Source: CAWUJK01 sp963922865 (GTDB taxonomy: Bacteria; Patescibacteriota; Gracilibacteria; BD1-5; UBA6164). Taken from it: a DNA stretch of 15,959 nt. The DNA lies in assembly GCA_963922865.1 (NCBI GenBank), contig CAWUJK010000030.1:1-15959 (forward strand), read 5' to 3'. This document shows, piece by piece, positions 15,849 to 15,959 of the stretch. Below the pieces are notes generated by a model. The model had not been told where the DNA came from and did not search any database. It worked only from the letters and a program-made list of their open reading frames with translations. The stretch's first letter is position 1; each line of letters opens with the position of its first letter. The position numbers and the translations under genes were made by a program.

Positions 15849-15959
15849 ATGAAAAAACAAGGCAACAAGGCAACAAGGCAACAAGGCAACAAGGCAACAA
15901 GGCAACAAGGCATTTAATGGACTAATTCGTTTAAAAAGAAGTAAAACGGATACTTTAAG
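15849..15959 (+). CDS. 5' end of a probable phase-variable gene, currently out of frame (partial)
   Basis: ATG 15849 behind a promoter is followed after two codons by seven 8-bp repeats. The ATG frame reads MKKQGNKATRQQGNKATRQQ, then G-I and stops at TAA 15915-15917, so with seven copies the peptide is only 22 residues. The only downstream frame still open at the window end is the one reached by adding one repeat or removing two (8 or 5 copies). Because 8 is not a multiple of 3, gain or loss of units by slipped replication would switch the frame. Only 47 nt after the repeat are visible, so the product cannot be named and the true coding frame is not established. Confidence 0.35.
15857..15912 (+). 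repeat. Octanucleotide tandem repeat, 7 perfect copies of ACAAGGCA
   Basis: Seven uninterrupted 8-bp units with no mismatches. The GC content of the unit (50%) contrasts with the AT-rich surroundings. It lies immediately after an ATG, the usual place for contingency repeats that vary the translational frame. Confidence 0.95.

Noticed and set aside
15857..15912. CRISPR array
   Set aside because: The units are 8 bp and contiguous with no spacers; this is a simple tandem repeat.

Overview
The window comes from a low-GC bacterium in which UGA is read as glycine rather than stop. Read with TGA as Gly and only TAA/TAG as stops, the fragmented-looking sequence resolves into long, canonical proteins (ThyA, TrxB, SecA, RuvA, MurA, YbeY) whose invariant glycines fall exactly on TGA codons. 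UGA=Gly (genetic code 25) is established for the ultra-small candidate phyla Absconditabacteria (SR1) and Gracilibacteria (BD1-5). The sequence alone does not separate these two. Almost no start codon has a Shine-Dalgarno sequence; leaders are A/T-rich, while sigma70-like -35/-10 boxes are easy to find.

Left edge (1-2172): the 3' end of a large surface-type protein (Ig-like strand pattern, then a distinct C-terminal domain) is followed by three tightly packed or overlapping small ORFs of unrecognised family and two start-less ORF tails, all before one strong terminator. This layout resembles a polymorphic toxin tip with an array of immunity genes; the function is inferred. Next come thyA (2350-3255, +), a shared bidirectional terminator, and a convergent secA-trxB pair on the minus strand (6939-3410). 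Two terminators flanking thyA carry paired copies of the same GAACGTTC palindrome.

Middle (7083-8880): ruvA (+), a type IV pilin/pseudopilin (-) with a perfect consensus promoter, and a small membrane protein with an R-x4-H motif (+), each ended by hairpins shared with the converging neighbour.

Minus-strand operon (13602-8878, transcribed right to left): ybeY, a PrgI-family membrane protein, a VirB4/TraC N-terminal-like protein, a VirB2/TrbC-like pilin, a membrane protein with a small soluble domain, a 73-aa membrane-anchored protein, and a 636-aa protein with a degenerate PP2C-like N-terminus, one transmembrane helix and a beta-rich tail. This looks like part of a secretion or envelope machine of the type IV secretion kind. 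No VirB4 ATPase or VirB6 channel protein is encoded in the window.

Right edge (13646-15959): a divergent promoter drives a discrete structured RNA of about 190-240 nt (closing stem, then intrinsic terminator; 6S-like architecture). It is followed by murA, a 69-aa two-helix membrane protein, a 290-bp non-coding stretch with RNA-like pairing, and finally a promoter and ATG followed by seven copies of an 8-bp repeat, a likely phase-variation switch cut by the window end. No tRNA, rRNA, CRISPR array or insertion sequence was found.
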